Below, in pieces: positions 26,354-36,770 of a stretch of 64,000 bases of DNA. The DNA is taken from the NCBI GenBank assembly GCA_018524345.1, contig JADQAZ010000003.1:124001-188000 (forward strand), given 5' to 3'. The translations under genes and the position numbers were made by a program. Source of the stretch: Harenicola maris (GTDB taxonomy: Bacteria; Pseudomonadota; Alphaproteobacteria; Rhodobacterales; Rhodobacteraceae). Numbering within the stretch: the stretch's first letter is position 1; every line of letters starts with the position of its first letter. The notes beneath the pieces were generated by a model, which saw only the letters and a program-made list of their open reading frames with translations, was not told the origin of the DNA and ran no database searches.

Positions 26354-27919
26354 ATGATTTCACGTATTTTAACAACAACATGCGTAATGGCACTGACAGC
26401 AACGGCTGCTTCTGCTGATTACACACTGCATGTGATTCACATCAACGACCTGCACAGCCGAATCGAACCCGTCAGCAAATACGATTCGACCTGCGGCGCC
26501 GAAGACAACGCCGCGGGCGAATGCTTTGGCGGCATTGCGCGGGTGATCACAAAAATCAACGAGCTGCGCGAAGAGCTGGCCGGTGAGAATGTGATCGTTC
26601 TGGACTCGGGCGACCAGTATCAGGGCAGCCTGATGTACACGACCTACAAGGGCGATGTAGAGGCCGAGTTTGCCGAGCAGATCGGCTTTGACGCCATGGC
26701 CGTGGGCAACCACGAATTCGACGACGGCGACGAGGGTCTGCGCAAGCTGGCCGACAATGTCTCCTTCCCGATCGTGTCCGGCAACATTGACGTTTCCAGC
26801 TCCAACATCCTTGCCGGTCAGGTCGAGAACCACGTTGTTCTTGAGGTCGGCGGCGAAAAGATCGGCATCGTTTCGGCTCTGGCTGTGGACACTGTCGAAA
26901 CCTCCAGCCCCTCCGATGCGGTGATCTTCACCGATGAGGTCGAGAGCCTCTCCTCCGATGTGGCCACGCTGGAAGGCGAGGGCGTGAACAAGATCATCGC
27001 CCTGACCCATGTTGGCGTCACCAAAGACATGAAAATCGCCGAAGAGGTCGCAGGCCTTGATGCGGTTGTGGGCGGTCACTCGCACACGCTCTTCTCCAAC
27101 ACCGAAGAGGGCGCGATGGCCTATCCGACCATGGTCGGCAGTGTTCCCGTGGTTCAGGCCTATGCCTATTCCAAATATGTCGGTCACCTGACCATCGTCT
27201 TTGACGACGACGGCAATGTAACCTCCGCAACCGGCGACACCATCCTTCTGGACGCCAGCGTTGCCGAAGACGAGGCCGCCGTGGCCCGCGTGGCCGAGCT
27301 GGCCGGCCCGATCGAGGAAATGAAAACCCGCATCGTGGCCTCTTCCACAGCGGCCATCGAAGGCTCCCGCGACGTGTGCCGCGCCATGGAATGCCCGATG
27401 GGCACCCTTGTGGCCGATGCCATGCTTGACCGCGTCAAGGATCAGGGCGTTCAGGTTGCCATCCAGAACGGTGGCGGCGTGCGTGCCTCTATCGACGCGG
27501 GCGAGGTGACAATGGGCGAGGTTCTGACCGTTCTTCCGTTCCAGAACACCCTGTCGACCTTTGAAACCAAAGGCTCCGTCATTCTGGCCGCGCTGGAAAA
27601 CGGTGTGGGCCAAGTGGAAGAGGGCGCAGGCCGCTTCCCGCAGGTGGCTGGCATGACCTTTGCCTTTGACGCCGCAGCAGAGGCCGGTTCGCGCGTCTCC
27701 GACGTGATGATCGGCGGCGAGGCTCTGGACCCTGAGGCAACCTACGGCGTTGTGACCAACAACTACGTCCGCAACGGCGGCGACGGTTACAAGATGTTCG
27801 CAACAGACGCTGTGAACCCCTATGACTTCGGCCCCGATCTGGCCGATGTTCTGGCCGAGTTCATGGCCTCCGAGGGCGATTACACACCCTACACAGATGG
27901 CCGTATCACCGTTAAATAA
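26354..27919 (+). CDS. Periplasmic 5'-nucleotidase / metallophosphatase
   Basis: Secreted UshA-type enzyme that removes phosphate from nucleotides. Residues 1-21 are a signal peptide ending ASA. The metallophosphatase domain shows VIHINDLHSRIEP, LDSGDQYQGS, AVGNHEFDDGDEG and VGGHSHTLFSN, which supply the two metal sites. The C-terminal 5'-nucleotidase domain starts near QNGGGVRASIDAG (around residue 370) with the substrate-stacking YVRNGGDGYKMF. The 521-residue length suits the family. The ATG at 26354 follows AGGGGGAA. A Pho-box-like sequence lies about 100 bases upstream, and a strong terminator follows. It releases phosphate and the nucleosides that the cdd-upp operon can salvage. Confidence 0.93.
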   Translation: MISRILTTTCVMALTATAASADYTLHVIHINDLHSRIEPVSKYDSTCGAEDNAAGECFGGIARVITKINELREELAGENVIVLDSGDQYQGSLMYTTYKGDVEAEFAEQIGFDAMAVGNHEFDDGDEGLRKLADNVSFPIVSGNIDVSSSNILAGQVENHVVLEVGGEKIGIVSALAVDTVETSSPSDAVIFTDEVESLSSDVATLEGEGVNKIIALTHVGVTKDMKIAEEVAGLDAVVGGHSHTLFSNTEEGAMAYPTMVGSVPVVQAYAYSKYVGHLTIVFDDDGNVTSATGDTILLDASVAEDEAAVARVAELAGPIEEMKTRIVASSTAAIEGSRDVCRAMECPMGTLVADAMLDRVKDQGVQVAIQNGGGVRASIDAGEVTMGEVLTVLPFQNTLSTFETKGSVILAALENGVGQVEEGAGRFPQVAGMTFAFDAAAEAGSRVSDVMIGGEALDPEATYGVVTNNYVRNGGDGYKMFATDAVNPYDFGPDLADVLAEFMASEGDYTPYTDGRITVK

Positions 27920-27940
27920 CGGCTGACACTGCAAGATAAG

Positions 27941-27974
27941 AACGCGCCGCGGGGAAACCTGCGGCGCGTTTTTT
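27941..27974 (+). terminator. Intrinsic terminator of the 5'-nucleotidase gene
   Basis: A 10-bp perfect stem AACGCGCCGC / GCGGCGCGTT (27941-27950 with 27961-27970), 10-base loop, followed by a run of T. Confidence 0.88.
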
Positions 27975-28169
27975 ATGCGCCGCGCCCGGCACGGGCAAGC
28001 CGCCCCCCGCCACAATAGGGCCACAGAGCCGCTGCATACTTGACCAGCGCCTTGCGCGCCCCCGTGCGATCCCGCAATATTGCCCGTATTAGACGTTACC
28101 GGCCCCATTACACAGTTCCGAGTGCTCCTTGTTTCCGCTGCATTGCAATCCAAAGGATAGAGCCTCGCC

Positions 28170-31013
28170 ATGATCTCCCTTCCCGCCGCAACCGACCTTT
28201 CCGGTGCCCTAACCCCCAGCGGCAGCTTTTCCGGCACGCTTGATACAGGGACAGAGGTGGACTGGGTCCGCTTTGACCTTGGCGCAGGCGAATGGGTGCA
28301 GATCACCATGGACGGGGCAGGGACCCTCGATAGCGCGCTGGCGGTCTATACCGACACCGGACAGCTCGTCACCCAGGACTTCCACCTCAGCGACGCGAAT
28401 ACCGAGGACGCCGCCGTGATCTTTGGCGGCCTCTTCCACAGCAGCTTTTACCTCGCGGCCTCAAGCGAGCATGGCACCAGCGGCGATTACACCCTAAGCG
28501 CCGAACCCTATGACCCCGCCACCATGGGCTTTGCCCAAGGGCTGCAAACGGGGGGCTCTCTGGATGGCAGCCTTATCACCGTTTACTTCGTGCCAGCCGG
28601 TGCCACCTCGAATGCCGAGGACGGCTATACCTCTGACGGGTTCACCATCTACGAGCAGCAGCAAATCATGACCGCCCTGTCGGTCATTTCCGGCTATGTG
28701 AACATCACCTTTAGCCAAACCATCAACCCCAATGCCGATTTGCAGATCGTTCTAGCCGACTATATCTTCCCGTTGGCTCAGTTCCTCGCCAGCCCGCCCC
28801 CCGTCGCCGGTTATACCGGCGGGGTAGAGATCGCCCTGAACGAGGATGGCTTTGGCTGGGACACCTCTGGCGGGCTGGAACCGGGCGGCCTTGGCTTTCA
28901 AACCATTCTCACCGCAACGCTCAGCGCCCTCGGGCTGGGCGACCCCGGCCTCGGGCCGGACGCCCTGCCAGCGGTGGCAGAGGGCGGGGTGAACACCGGC
29001 ACACTGTGGGACATGGGCGTCAACGGGCTGAACTCTGCGGTCTATACATTGATGACCTATAATTACGAGGCGGACTTCTTTTCCCACAGCGGGTTTAACC
29101 AGTCCTATTTCGCCACCCCCGGTGCCTTTGATGTGGCGGCGCTACAGGGGCTTTACGGGGCCAACACCACCTATAACAGCGGCGACAACACCTATGAGCT
29201 CTCGGACAGCTCCGTCCAATGGGCCACCATCTGGGACACGGGCGGACGGGACGAGATCGTCTATTCCGGCAGTGAAGATGTGGTGATCGATCTGACCGAA
29301 GCCCCCCTGTCCGGCTATGACGCAAGCGCCGCACCAGCGGGCACGCCAGACGGGCTCGGCGTCTCGGCGATAGAGGGGAACGCCAGCGGCTACGTCATCG
29401 CCCAAGGCGTGGTGATCGAGGACGCCAGCGGCGGCTCCGGCGATGATGTGATCATAGGAAATGCGGCGGACAACATGCTGGAGGGCGGTGCAGGCGACGA
29501 CCTGATCCTCACCAACGGCGGCGAGGACACCGTCGATGGCGGCGCGGGCGATGATGTGATCATCGGCAATTCAGAGGACAACACGCTGGAGGGCGGCGAC
29601 GGAGACGACCTGATCGTGACCACCGGCGGCGAGGATACAATCGATGGCGGCGCGGGCGAGGATACTCTGGAATTCACCGGCGCGGGCGATACCCTCACCA
29701 TCTCCGAGGAGGCAGGCGAAATCACCCTGACTGCAGGGCCCGAGGACAGCGCCACCACAACCGATATCGAGAATTTCGTCACACACGAAGTCTCCGCCCT
29801 TGTGTTCGAGGGGCTCGACCTTGGCACCGCCCCGCGCGAGACAATCGACGGGGTGGAATGGATCACCTATGACCTTGACGGCGACGGCACCGAGGAACGC
29901 TTTGCTCTTTCGGACGACACCGCGTCAGAGGGCACCATTCTGGTCACCTTCGCCGCCGGAGCCTCCGAGGTGACATTCGAGGCCCCCATCATCCCCCTCG
30001 CCGAACAGGTCGAGGTGGCGGCAGAGCTGATCAACGGGCTGGTCAGCCAAGCCTACCTGTCAGGGGCCAATGCAACCCAATACACCGTGACGCTGCAGGA
30101 CATCGGCTATGCCGGATATAACAACGCCCTTGGCGTCTATCAGGTTGATCCCTCGGGCAATATCACCGACGTGCGCATCCTCTTCGCCGATACCAACCTG
30201 GACCGGACAGCAGAGGTCACCTTTGATGGTATCAACCCCGCCAATAAACTGTCGTTCTTTATCGTCCAAGACGCCGCCGAGTTCATAGGCGCCCTGACCG
30301 ACACAGATGCCTTAAGCTTTGTGAATTCTCTGGGCGCGGCGGCCAATGTCGCCGACGGCGCCGATGTGACCCTTGCGATCAATGGTCTCGCCACAACCCA
30401 GACAGTCTTTCACAGCTATGACGCCGCCCTGAACCCCGACGGAATCGAACACCTCGTCTCCGGCGTCAACGCAGGCGGCACCGCCCTGACCCTTGGGTTC
30501 GAGGACCTGCTGGATGGCGGCGACAATGATTACGAGGACGTGGTCTTCACCGTAGAGGCCATCATGGAGCCGGGCCTGCGCACGGATGATGTCCTTATTG
30601 GAACCACCGATGCCGATATCCTCTACGGCGGGGCAGGGGCGGATGGCCTGCACGGAGACAATGGTGACGATACCCTGATCGGCGGAAGCGGCGCGGATAC
30701 CCTTACAGGCGGCGCAGGCGCAGATACATTCGTCTTTGAAACCATGCAGGACAGCCCCACAGCTGGCGATGTGATCACGGACTTTGATGAGGGCATAGAC
30801 CTGATCGACCTGTCCGCCATCGACGCCGACCTGACGCAGGAGGGGGACCAAGCCTTTGTCTTCGTCACCAGCCTGTCCGGGGCCGGGGGCGAGGTGGCGA
30901 TGCAATTCGGCTTGGAACTCGTGGTGGACCAAATCGGCGGCCCCCAGATGAGTATCATCGTTCTGGATGGCCTCGACTATGCCAATCCGGGGGCAGACGA
31001 TTTTATCCTCTAG
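28170..31013 (+). CDS. RTX protein with a serralysin fold that has lost its zinc site
   Basis: A 947-residue secreted-type protein. Residues 10-110 form a beta-rich pre-peptidase-like domain. Residues 130-345 follow the order of serralysin (M10): at 247-260 the zinc helix of HEIGHALGLSHPG type is LTATLSALGLGDPG, so all three histidines and the glutamate are missing, whereas the Met-turn YTLMTYN (M295) and the LYGAN segment are kept. Residues 421-495 hold GGxGxDxxx repeats, then a DUF4114-like region (690-797), further RTX repeats 808-850, and a serralysin-type C-terminal domain ending DDFIL, the usual type I secretion signal. It may be a calcium-dependent surface or extracellular binder. No type I transporter genes are nearby. 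Confidence 0.85.
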   Translation: MISLPAATDLSGALTPSGSFSGTLDTGTEVDWVRFDLGAGEWVQITMDGAGTLDSALAVYTDTGQLVTQDFHLSDANTEDAAVIFGGLFHSSFYLAASSEHGTSGDYTLSAEPYDPATMGFAQGLQTGGSLDGSLITVYFVPAGATSNAEDGYTSDGFTIYEQQQIMTALSVISGYVNITFSQTINPNADLQIVLADYIFPLAQFLASPPPVAGYTGGVEIALNEDGFGWDTSGGLEPGGLGFQTILTATLSALGLGDPGLGPDALPAVAEGGVNTGTLWDMGVNGLNSAVYTLMTYNYEADFFSHSGFNQSYFATPGAFDVAALQGLYGANTTYNSGDNTYELSDSSVQWATIWDTGGRDEIVYSGSEDVVIDLTEAPLSGYDASAAPAGTPDGLGVSAIEGNASGYVIAQGVVIEDASGGSGDDVIIGNAADNMLEGGAGDDLILTNGGEDTVDGGAGDDVIIGNSEDNTLEGGDGDDLIVTTGGEDTIDGGAGEDTLEFTGAGDTLTISEEAGEITLTAGPEDSATTTDIENFVTHEVSALVFEGLDLGTAPRETIDGVEWITYDLDGDGTEERFALSDDTASEGTILVTFAAGASEVTFEAPIIPLAEQVEVAAELINGLVSQAYLSGANATQYTVTLQDIGYAGYNNALGVYQVDPSGNITDVRILFADTNLDRTAEVTFDGINPANKLSFFIVQDAAEFIGALTDTDALSFVNSLGAAANVADGADVTLAINGLATTQTVFHSYDAALNPDGIEHLVSGVNAGGTALTLGFEDLLDGGDNDYEDVVFTVEAIMEPGLRTDDVLIGTTDADILYGGAGADGLHGDNGDDTLIGGSGADTLTGGAGADTFVFETMQDSPTAGDVITDFDEGIDLIDLSAIDADLTQEGDQAFVFVTSLSGAGGEVAMQFGLELVVDQIGGPQMSIIVLDGLDYANPGADDFIL

Positions 31014-32566
31014 CCGCGTCCCCGCCGCGTCTTGGGCATCAAAACCTCTGTCTCCACATTCATCACCGCCGCAAGGTTGTTAAACCGCGCCTCGGCCACC
31101 TCGCCATACAGATCGGCACTGCCCTCGGGCAGGGAAAGCTTCAGGATGCCCTTCTTGGGGTGATACTTGAAACTGCCCATCAACTCCGGCGCATTGATTG
31201 AGAACATCGCCCCAAGGCGCATGGCGCGGCCCAGAACCTCGGCTTGATAGCGTTGCTTTTCGGTCAGGATATCCAGCAGATGTTCAAACCGCGTCGCATG
31301 GCTGTTCCCGCGATAGCGATAGAGCAGCGCAAGCCCCAGAAACACCCGATCCGTATGGTTGATCCCGCCAAGGTTGGACCGCGTGGTGTTATCAAAACAC
31401 AGCTCGCCGCGGTAATCGGGATGGGCACGCCAGCTGACATCATGCAGCAGGCAGGCCGCCTTCACCAAACGGCGCAATTCGGGGCGCGCCGAGGGAAACA
31501 GCGGTTGGATAAAGTGATACATGGTGCGGCCAAAGCCCGGCACGCGGGCGTTCTGGACCTCCTCGAAACGGCAGGCCTCGATCAGCGGGTCACGCGCCCG
31601 CAGGCGCGGCGGCATCTGCTCGTAAAGCATCCCCTCGCGGATGCCATAGCTGGAAATATGGATCGTGCGCACCTTCATGATCTTGATGACGCGCTTCAAC
31701 ACCTCGCCCGCAATCGGCACCAGCTTGATCCGGTCGGCGGAAAGGCGTGCCTCGGCCCGCAGCTCCTCCATGTTCTTGCCCTTGATCCAGCGCAGGGTCG
31801 AAGACACGGATTTCGGCGTCATCCGGTATTCATGCAGCACCGAAATCTTGTAGCCCCGCCGCAGCATATCCAGCCGCGCAATCGCCCGCCAAGACCCGCC
31901 CACAAGGAACAGGCGCTCATGGGGCGGCACCTTTTGCGCCACATCCTCCAGAACACGGTCAATCTCGATCCGCCGCGCCGCTGCGCCGCCCTTGATCGTC
32001 TTGAGCCGCAATGGCCCGAGAGAGGTCGAAACCCGCGCCCCCACATCCCCGCCCGAGACCTGCGCCAACTCCATCGAGGAGCCGCCGATATCGCAGGCAA
32101 GCCCCTCTGCGCGGGGCCAGCCCAGCAAAACCCCCTGCGCCGACAGACGGGCCTCTTCCTCGCCGTCGATGATATAAACATCAAGGCCGGTCTCCGCCTT
32201 GACCTCATCGCAGAAATCCTTGCCATCGGAGGCATTGCGTACGGCGGCGGTGGCCACGGCGGTCATGGGCGGAATGCCCATGCCCTCGGCCAAACGGACA
32301 AAGCGTTTCATCGCCAAAAGCGCCCGCTCGCGCCCCTCGGGGTTCAACATGCCGGTCTCGCCCATACCGGCCCCAAGGCCGCACATCAGCTTTTCGTTGT
32401 AGAAATACGCAGGCGAACGCGCCGCCCCGTCAAACACTACCATCCGGACAGAGTTCGACCCGACATCGATCACGCCCACGCGGGACAGGGCCCGCACATC
32501 CGGATCATTAAAAAGCGGGCGCCCGAAGGGGCCCCAATCGGACGGTTGGTCCGCGCCAGTGTTCAT
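31010..32566 (-). CDS. ppx: Exopolyphosphatase (Ppx/GppA family)
   Basis: Hydrolyses terminal phosphates of polyphosphate and possibly pppGpp. The 518-residue protein has the ASKHA phosphate loops GVIDVGSNSVRMVVF near residue 30 and CDIGGSSMELAQV near residue 145, and an HD-like helical C-terminal part (ACLLHDVSWRAHPDYRGE). The ATG at 32566 was chosen over an upstream ATG because the added 21 residues look non-native. It lies 87 bases downstream of ppk, same strand, and its stop overlaps the RTX stop by four bases on the opposite strand. Confidence 0.92.
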   Translation of the reverse strand: MNTGADQPSDWGPFGRPLFNDPDVRALSRVGVIDVGSNSVRMVVFDGAARSPAYFYNEKLMCGLGAGMGETGMLNPEGRERALLAMKRFVRLAEGMGIPPMTAVATAAVRNASDGKDFCDEVKAETGLDVYIIDGEEEARLSAQGVLLGWPRAEGLACDIGGSSMELAQVSGGDVGARVSTSLGPLRLKTIKGGAAARRIEIDRVLEDVAQKVPPHERLFLVGGSWRAIARLDMLRRGYKISVLHEYRMTPKSVSSTLRWIKGKNMEELRAEARLSADRIKLVPIAGEVLKRVIKIMKVRTIHISSYGIREGMLYEQMPPRLRARDPLIEACRFEEVQNARVPGFGRTMYHFIQPLFPSARPELRRLVKAACLLHDVSWRAHPDYRGELCFDNTTRSNLGGINHTDRVFLGLALLYRYRGNSHATRFEHLLDILTEKQRYQAEVLGRAMRLGAMFSINAPELMGSFKYHPKKGILKLSLPEGSADLYGEVAEARFNNLAAVMNVETEVLMPKTRRGRG

Positions 32567-32653
32567 AGTGTGATCATCCCCAGATCGCGTGGTTCGCCCA
32601 CCCTGCGCCAGCATACTAGGCGGCGTCAATCCAAAGCCGCCCCCAGACGCAGG

Positions 32654-34831
32654 TCAATCTTTGGAGTGGGTCAGTTCCGGCACATCCGCCGCCCCCGCCG
32701 ATCCCCGCCCGCTGAGCGAGGGGTTTTCCATAAAGAAACGGTGGCAGTTAAAGCCCGGATCCTCGCCCTCGGGCGCCACGGCGCGCACCGATGTGCCGTC
32801 CCCGTTCAGGATCCACGATTGCGCCTGATCCGCCAGATTGGCGGCCATGACCTGACTGACGATCTGCGCCTTGACGGTCTTGTTCATGATCTCGACCAAT
32901 GTCTCCACCCGCCGGTTCAGGTTGCGCCCCATCCAGTCAGCCGAGGAAATGAACACACGGTTGCGCTTGGCGGGCATCTCGGCCCCGTTGCCAAAGCAAA
33001 CGATGCGCGAATGTTCCAGAAACCGCCCGACGATGGATTTGACGCGGATATTCTCCGACAGGCCGACAACCCCGGGGCGCAGCCCGCAAATCCCGCGCAC
33101 CACAAGAGAAATCTTCACCCCCGCCTGACTGGCTGCATAAAGCGCGTCGATGACATCGGGTTCGATCAGGGAATTCATCTTGGCCCAGATATGGGCAGGC
33201 TTGCCCTTGCGGGCATAATCCGCCTCCGCCGCGATCAACTCGATCAGCTTCGGCTTCAAGGTGGTGGGAGAGATCGACAGATTCTCAAGCTCCACCGGCT
33301 TGGCATAGCCCGACAGGAAATTGAACACCTTGGTCGCATCGCGCCCCAGCACGGGGTCACAGGTGAACAGGCTCACATCGGTGTAAAACCGCGCCGTAAT
33401 CGGGTGGTAATTGCCGGTGCCGAAATGGGTATAGGTGACAAGGTTGTCCCCCTCGCGGCGCACGACTGTGCTGATCTTCGCGTGGGTTTTGATGTTGATA
33501 AAGCCATAGACCACATGGGCACCGGCCCGCTCCAGCCGCCGCGACTGGCGGATATTGGCCGCCTCGTCAAACCGCGCCTTCAGCTCGACCAAGGCCGTCA
33601 CCGATTTGCCGTTCTCGGCCGCCTCGCAAAGGGCCGAAACAATCGGGCTCTCGTTCGAGGTGCGATACAGCGTCTGCTTGATCGCCACCACATTGGGGTC
33701 CCGCGCGGCTTGGCTGAGAAAGCGGATCACCGTGTCGAAGGTCTCATAGGGGTGATGCAGCAACATGTCCTTCTGCGCGATGGCGGCAAACATATCGCCG
33801 TCATGGTCCTGCACCCGCTCCGGCATGCGGGGGGTGAAACTGGGCCACAGCAGATCGGGACGGCTGTCATTCACAAGGGCAGAGACATCGGCAATCGCCA
33901 TCAATCCGGGGATCTCGACGATCTGCTCCTCGCCCACGCTCAGCTCGCGGCGGATCAGGCTGCGCAGGGCCTGTGGCGCCCCGCCGGAAATCTCAAGGCG
34001 GATCACCTCGCCGCGGCGGCGGCGCTTCAAGGCGGTCTCGAACTCCCGCACCAGATCCTCGGCCTCTTCCTCCAGCTCCAGATCGCTGTCGCGCAGCACA
34101 CGGAAGGTGCAATGATCCAGCTCGCTATAGCCGGGGAAAAGCACGCCGATATTCAGACGCAACAGGTCCTCAAGCGGCAAATACCGCTGTTGCCCCCCCG
34201 CGGCGGGCAGGGGGATAAACCGGTCCACCTGACTGGGCAGCGGCAAAAGCGCCTTGAGCTTCTCGCCCTCCTCGGGGTTCTCCATCTGCAGGGCAAGGCA
34301 AAAGCCCGCGTTGGGGATGAAGGGGAAGGGATGCGCAGGGTCAATCGCAAGGGGCGAAAGCACCGGAAACACACGGTCAAGGAAATAGCCCGACAAAAAC
34401 GCCTTGTCGGCGGCGTCCAGATCGCCATTGGCAAGGATCTGCACCCCCGCCTCGGCCATCTCGGCATGTAGGGCAGTCCAGCGCTCCTGCTGACAGGCCA
34501 TCAGCGCCCGCGCATCCACCTCGATCAGCTTCAGCTGCTCGGCAGGGGAGCGCCCGTCATGGCTCGGCAGGGTATTGCCCGCATGGGCCAACTCCCGCAG
34601 GCCCGCAACGCGCACGGTGTAAAATTCATCAAGGTTCGTGGCCGAGATCGACAGAAACCGCACCCGTTCAAGCAGGGGCACACGTGGGTTCGCGGCCTCC
34701 TCCAGCACACGCCAGTTAAAGGCAAGCCAGCTTAGCTCGCGGTTGAAAAAGCGGGCAGGGCCGGACATGTCCTCATCCGGCAGGGCCATAGGCTCGGGGT
34801 AGTCCCCGGTCAAAAAATTTGCAGTCTTCAT
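32654..34831 (-). CDS. ppk: Polyphosphate kinase 1
   Basis: Makes polyphosphate from ATP via a phosphohistidine. The 725-residue protein shows the N-terminal domain start [20 protein letters not shown], the catalytic core with [16 protein letters not shown], the histidine stretch [17 protein letters not shown], and [17 protein letters not shown]. It precedes ppx on the minus strand, so polyphosphate synthesis and breakdown are adjacent. A Pho-box-like site directly upstream gives a start site that would fall at or next to the ATG. Confidence 0.94.
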   Translation of the reverse strand: MKTANFLTGDYPEPMALPDEDMSGPARFFNRELSWLAFNWRVLEEAANPRVPLLERVRFLSISATNLDEFYTVRVAGLRELAHAGNTLPSHDGRSPAEQLKLIEVDARALMACQQERWTALHAEMAEAGVQILANGDLDAADKAFLSGYFLDRVFPVLSPLAIDPAHPFPFIPNAGFCLALQMENPEEGEKLKALLPLPSQVDRFIPLPAAGGQQRYLPLEDLLRLNIGVLFPGYSELDHCTFRVLRDSDLELEEEAEDLVREFETALKRRRRGEVIRLEISGGAPQALRSLIRRELSVGEEQIVEIPGLMAIADVSALVNDSRPDLLWPSFTPRMPERVQDHDGDMFAAIAQKDMLLHHPYETFDTVIRFLSQAARDPNVVAIKQTLYRTSNESPIVSALCEAAENGKSVTALVELKARFDEAANIRQSRRLERAGAHVVYGFINIKTHAKISTVVRREGDNLVTYTHFGTGNYHPITARFYTDVSLFTCDPVLGRDATKVFNFLSGYAKPVELENLSISPTTLKPKLIELIAAEADYARKGKPAHIWAKMNSLIEPDVIDALYAASQAGVKISLVVRGICGLRPGVVGLSENIRVKSIVGRFLEHSRIVCFGNGAEMPAKRNRVFISSADWMGRNLNRRVETLVEIMNKTVKAQIVSQVMAANLADQAQSWILNGDGTSVRAVAPEGEDPGFNCHRFFMENPSLSGRGSAGAADVPELTHSKD

Positions 34832-34838
34832 GGCGCGT

Positions 34839-34872
34839 TAGCTACCCAGCCTTCATGACAGAGAAGTGACAC
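34839..34872 (-). promoter_or_regulatory. Candidate Pho box and -10 for ppk
   Basis: On the minus strand GTGTCAC-TTCT-CTGTCAT (34872-34855) matches 12 of 14 positions of the consensus repeats. Ten bases later comes TAGCTA (34844-34839) as a -10-like element. Only about eight bases remain before the ATG, so the mRNA could be leaderless. The box directly follows the hda stop codon. Confidence 0.6.
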
Positions 34873-35546
34873 TATGGCGCGCTCGCGTCGCGCTTGTCCA
34901 GCACCTCTCCGGCCAGCCGCGCCCCCAGCTTGCGGCCGGTGCCAAGACCCGCCGCATCCAGATCGGCCACAACCTGATGCACGGCGTCAAAGCTCCGCTC
35001 GATCCGCTGCACCAGATAGGGAATCAATTCCGGCGAAATCCGCAGCTGCCGATCCACGAAAAGCTTCGCCAGAACCGCCGCCAGCAGGGCATCATCCGGC
35101 TGCTCCATCACCGAGGTATCCGTCGCCGTCAGGCGCGAGCGAAGGTCCGCCAATTCCACATCCCACCGCGCTGGGGCGCTGCGGGCGGTCATCAACAGGG
35201 GCGCCCCCGCCGCGCGCATGGCATTCAGCAGATGGAACAGCGCCTCTTGTCCCGCCTCGTCTTGGCAGAACTCCGGCGTGTCATCCAGAATACAGGGCGC
35301 AGGGGCGGCGATCAGACCCGGCAGGTCCGCCGGCTTGGCGAATACCGCGCCCGAGACCCGCGCCCATGAATGGGCCAGATGCGTCTTGCCCGACCCCGCA
35401 GGCCCGATCAGAACCATGCGATGGTCCGGCCAACGCTCCCATGCGTCGATCTTGGCCAAAGCCACGGCATTGGAGGGCGAGACATAGAAATCCTCCCGCC
35501 CCAGAGCGCGGCGCACTGGCAGATCAAACCCGAGTTGTTCTGGCAT
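34872..35546 (-). CDS. hda: Hda-like DnaA regulatory inactivator
   Basis: A 224-residue AAA+ protein with Walker A VLIGPAGSGKTHLAH near residue 46 and Walker B region CILDDTPEF near residue 88; the C-terminal helices end DLDAAGLGTGRKLGARLAGEVL. It is homologous to the AAA+ core of DnaA but lacks a DNA-binding C-terminal domain, as in Hda/HdaA, which promotes ATP hydrolysis by DnaA after initiation. The N-terminal QLGFDLP resembles the clamp-binding pentapeptide of HdaA (QL-FD/LP). One base overlaps the AI-2E permease stop (TGATG). Confidence 0.88.
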   Translation of the reverse strand: MPEQLGFDLPVRRALGREDFYVSPSNAVALAKIDAWERWPDHRMVLIGPAGSGKTHLAHSWARVSGAVFAKPADLPGLIAAPAPCILDDTPEFCQDEAGQEALFHLLNAMRAAGAPLLMTARSAPARWDVELADLRSRLTATDTSVMEQPDDALLAAVLAKLFVDRQLRISPELIPYLVQRIERSFDAVHQVVADLDAAGLGTGRKLGARLAGEVLDKRDASAP

Positions 35547-36628
35547 CAGCTGTCTCCGGTGCTGCCCTGTTCCTCGGCCTCAAGGCCGCGATACAGGCGT
35601 CCGTCCTTGTAGCGGTGGATAAAGAACCGCACGACAACCCCGATCATCGCCGTCACAGGTACGGCGACCAACAGGCCGACAAAACCGAACAGGGTGCCAA
35701 AGGCCGACAGGGCAAAGATGAGCCAGACAGGATGCAGCCCCACACTATCGCCCACCAGCTTGGGCGTCAGGATATTCCCCTCAAGGAACTGCCCGACAAA
35801 GAAAATCCCCGCCACAGCAGCAATCATCCCCCATTCGCCCCAGAACTGGAACAGGGCGAGGCCAATGGCCAAAACCCCGCCAAAGAGCGCGCCGATATAG
35901 GGAATGAAAGAGATCAACCCCGCAATCGCCCCCACAACAAGCCCGAAGTTGAGCCCGACCAAGGCCAGCGCAATGGCGTAAAAACTGCCCAACACAAGGC
36001 ACACCGTGCCCTGCCCACGAATGAAACTGGCAAGGGTCTGGTTAATCTCGCCCGCCAGATGGCGCAGCACAGGCGCATGATCGCGCGGCAACAGGTCGTC
36101 GATCTTCTCCACCATCCGGTCCCAGTCCAGCAGCAGATAAAAGGTGATGATTGGCACAAGAATGGCCAGAACCATCACATTGACGATCCCGCTGACCGAG
36201 CCGATCACCTTGTTAAGAAGCTCGCCGCCGCGCTCCTTGATGGTGCTGCCAATGCTGGCAATGCTCTCGTTCAGGCTCGACCCCTCAACCATAAGGGAGG
36301 GGAACTTCTCCGTCACAAAGGCCTGAAGCTGCGAGAAAAGCTCCGGCGCGGTCTCGAACAGCGAGGTCGCCTGCTGCACCAGCGTCGGAATGACCAAAAG
36401 CAAAACCACGCAAAAGGCCAGAACCGCAATGACAGAAATCACCACAACCGCCCAGACACGGCCAAATCCCATGGCCTCAAGCCGATCCGCAATCGGATCC
36501 AGACAATAGGCCAGCGCCCCGCCAATGACGAAGGGCAAAACCACATCGCCCAGCAGATACAGAAGGCCAAAGAACACCACTGCGGCAATGCCCCAATATT
36601 TCATCTGGTCTTGAACAGGTAACGCCAT
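35546..36628 (-). CDS. AI-2E/PerM family membrane protein
   Basis: A 360-residue polytopic membrane protein with about eight hydrophobic segments. The central part ([19 protein letters not shown]; later [20 protein letters not shown]-like segments) is typical of the PerM/TqsA family. Members are variously proposed as permeases or exporters; the substrate is unknown. Translationally coupled to hda, which it precedes. Confidence 0.82.
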   Translation of the reverse strand: MALPVQDQMKYWGIAAVVFFGLLYLLGDVVLPFVIGGALAYCLDPIADRLEAMGFGRVWAVVVISVIAVLAFCVVLLLVIPTLVQQATSLFETAPELFSQLQAFVTEKFPSLMVEGSSLNESIASIGSTIKERGGELLNKVIGSVSGIVNVMVLAILVPIITFYLLLDWDRMVEKIDDLLPRDHAPVLRHLAGEINQTLASFIRGQGTVCLVLGSFYAIALALVGLNFGLVVGAIAGLISFIPYIGALFGGVLAIGLALFQFWGEWGMIAAVAGIFFVGQFLEGNILTPKLVGDSVGLHPVWLIFALSAFGTLFGFVGLLVAVPVTAMIGVVVRFFIHRYKDGRLYRGLEAEEQGSTGDS

Positions 36629-36770
36629 GCTTCTTTCCCAATTTCCTCCCTCCTACTTGGCCGATAGGAACCATCGGTGCAAGGGGCCTCCGCCGCGCGC
36701 ATCTTGTGACGCGCCCATCAATCGGGTAGGCCAAGCGCAATACCGCAACCCTAACAAAAGGCCCGCCCAA

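Noticed and set aside
26369-28309. Long minus-strand frame opposite the 5'-nucleotidase
   Set aside because: Shadow frame; the terminator and signal peptide on the plus strand define the real gene.
31244-34471. Very long plus-strand reading frame opposite ppx and ppk
   Set aside because: It is antisense to two well-supported genes, is rich in R, H, G and Q as expected for the opposite frame of GC-rich coding DNA, and has no domain.
34872-35546. Second DnaA gene
   Set aside because: AAA+ core only, without the C-terminal DNA-binding domain; the start motif fits Hda.
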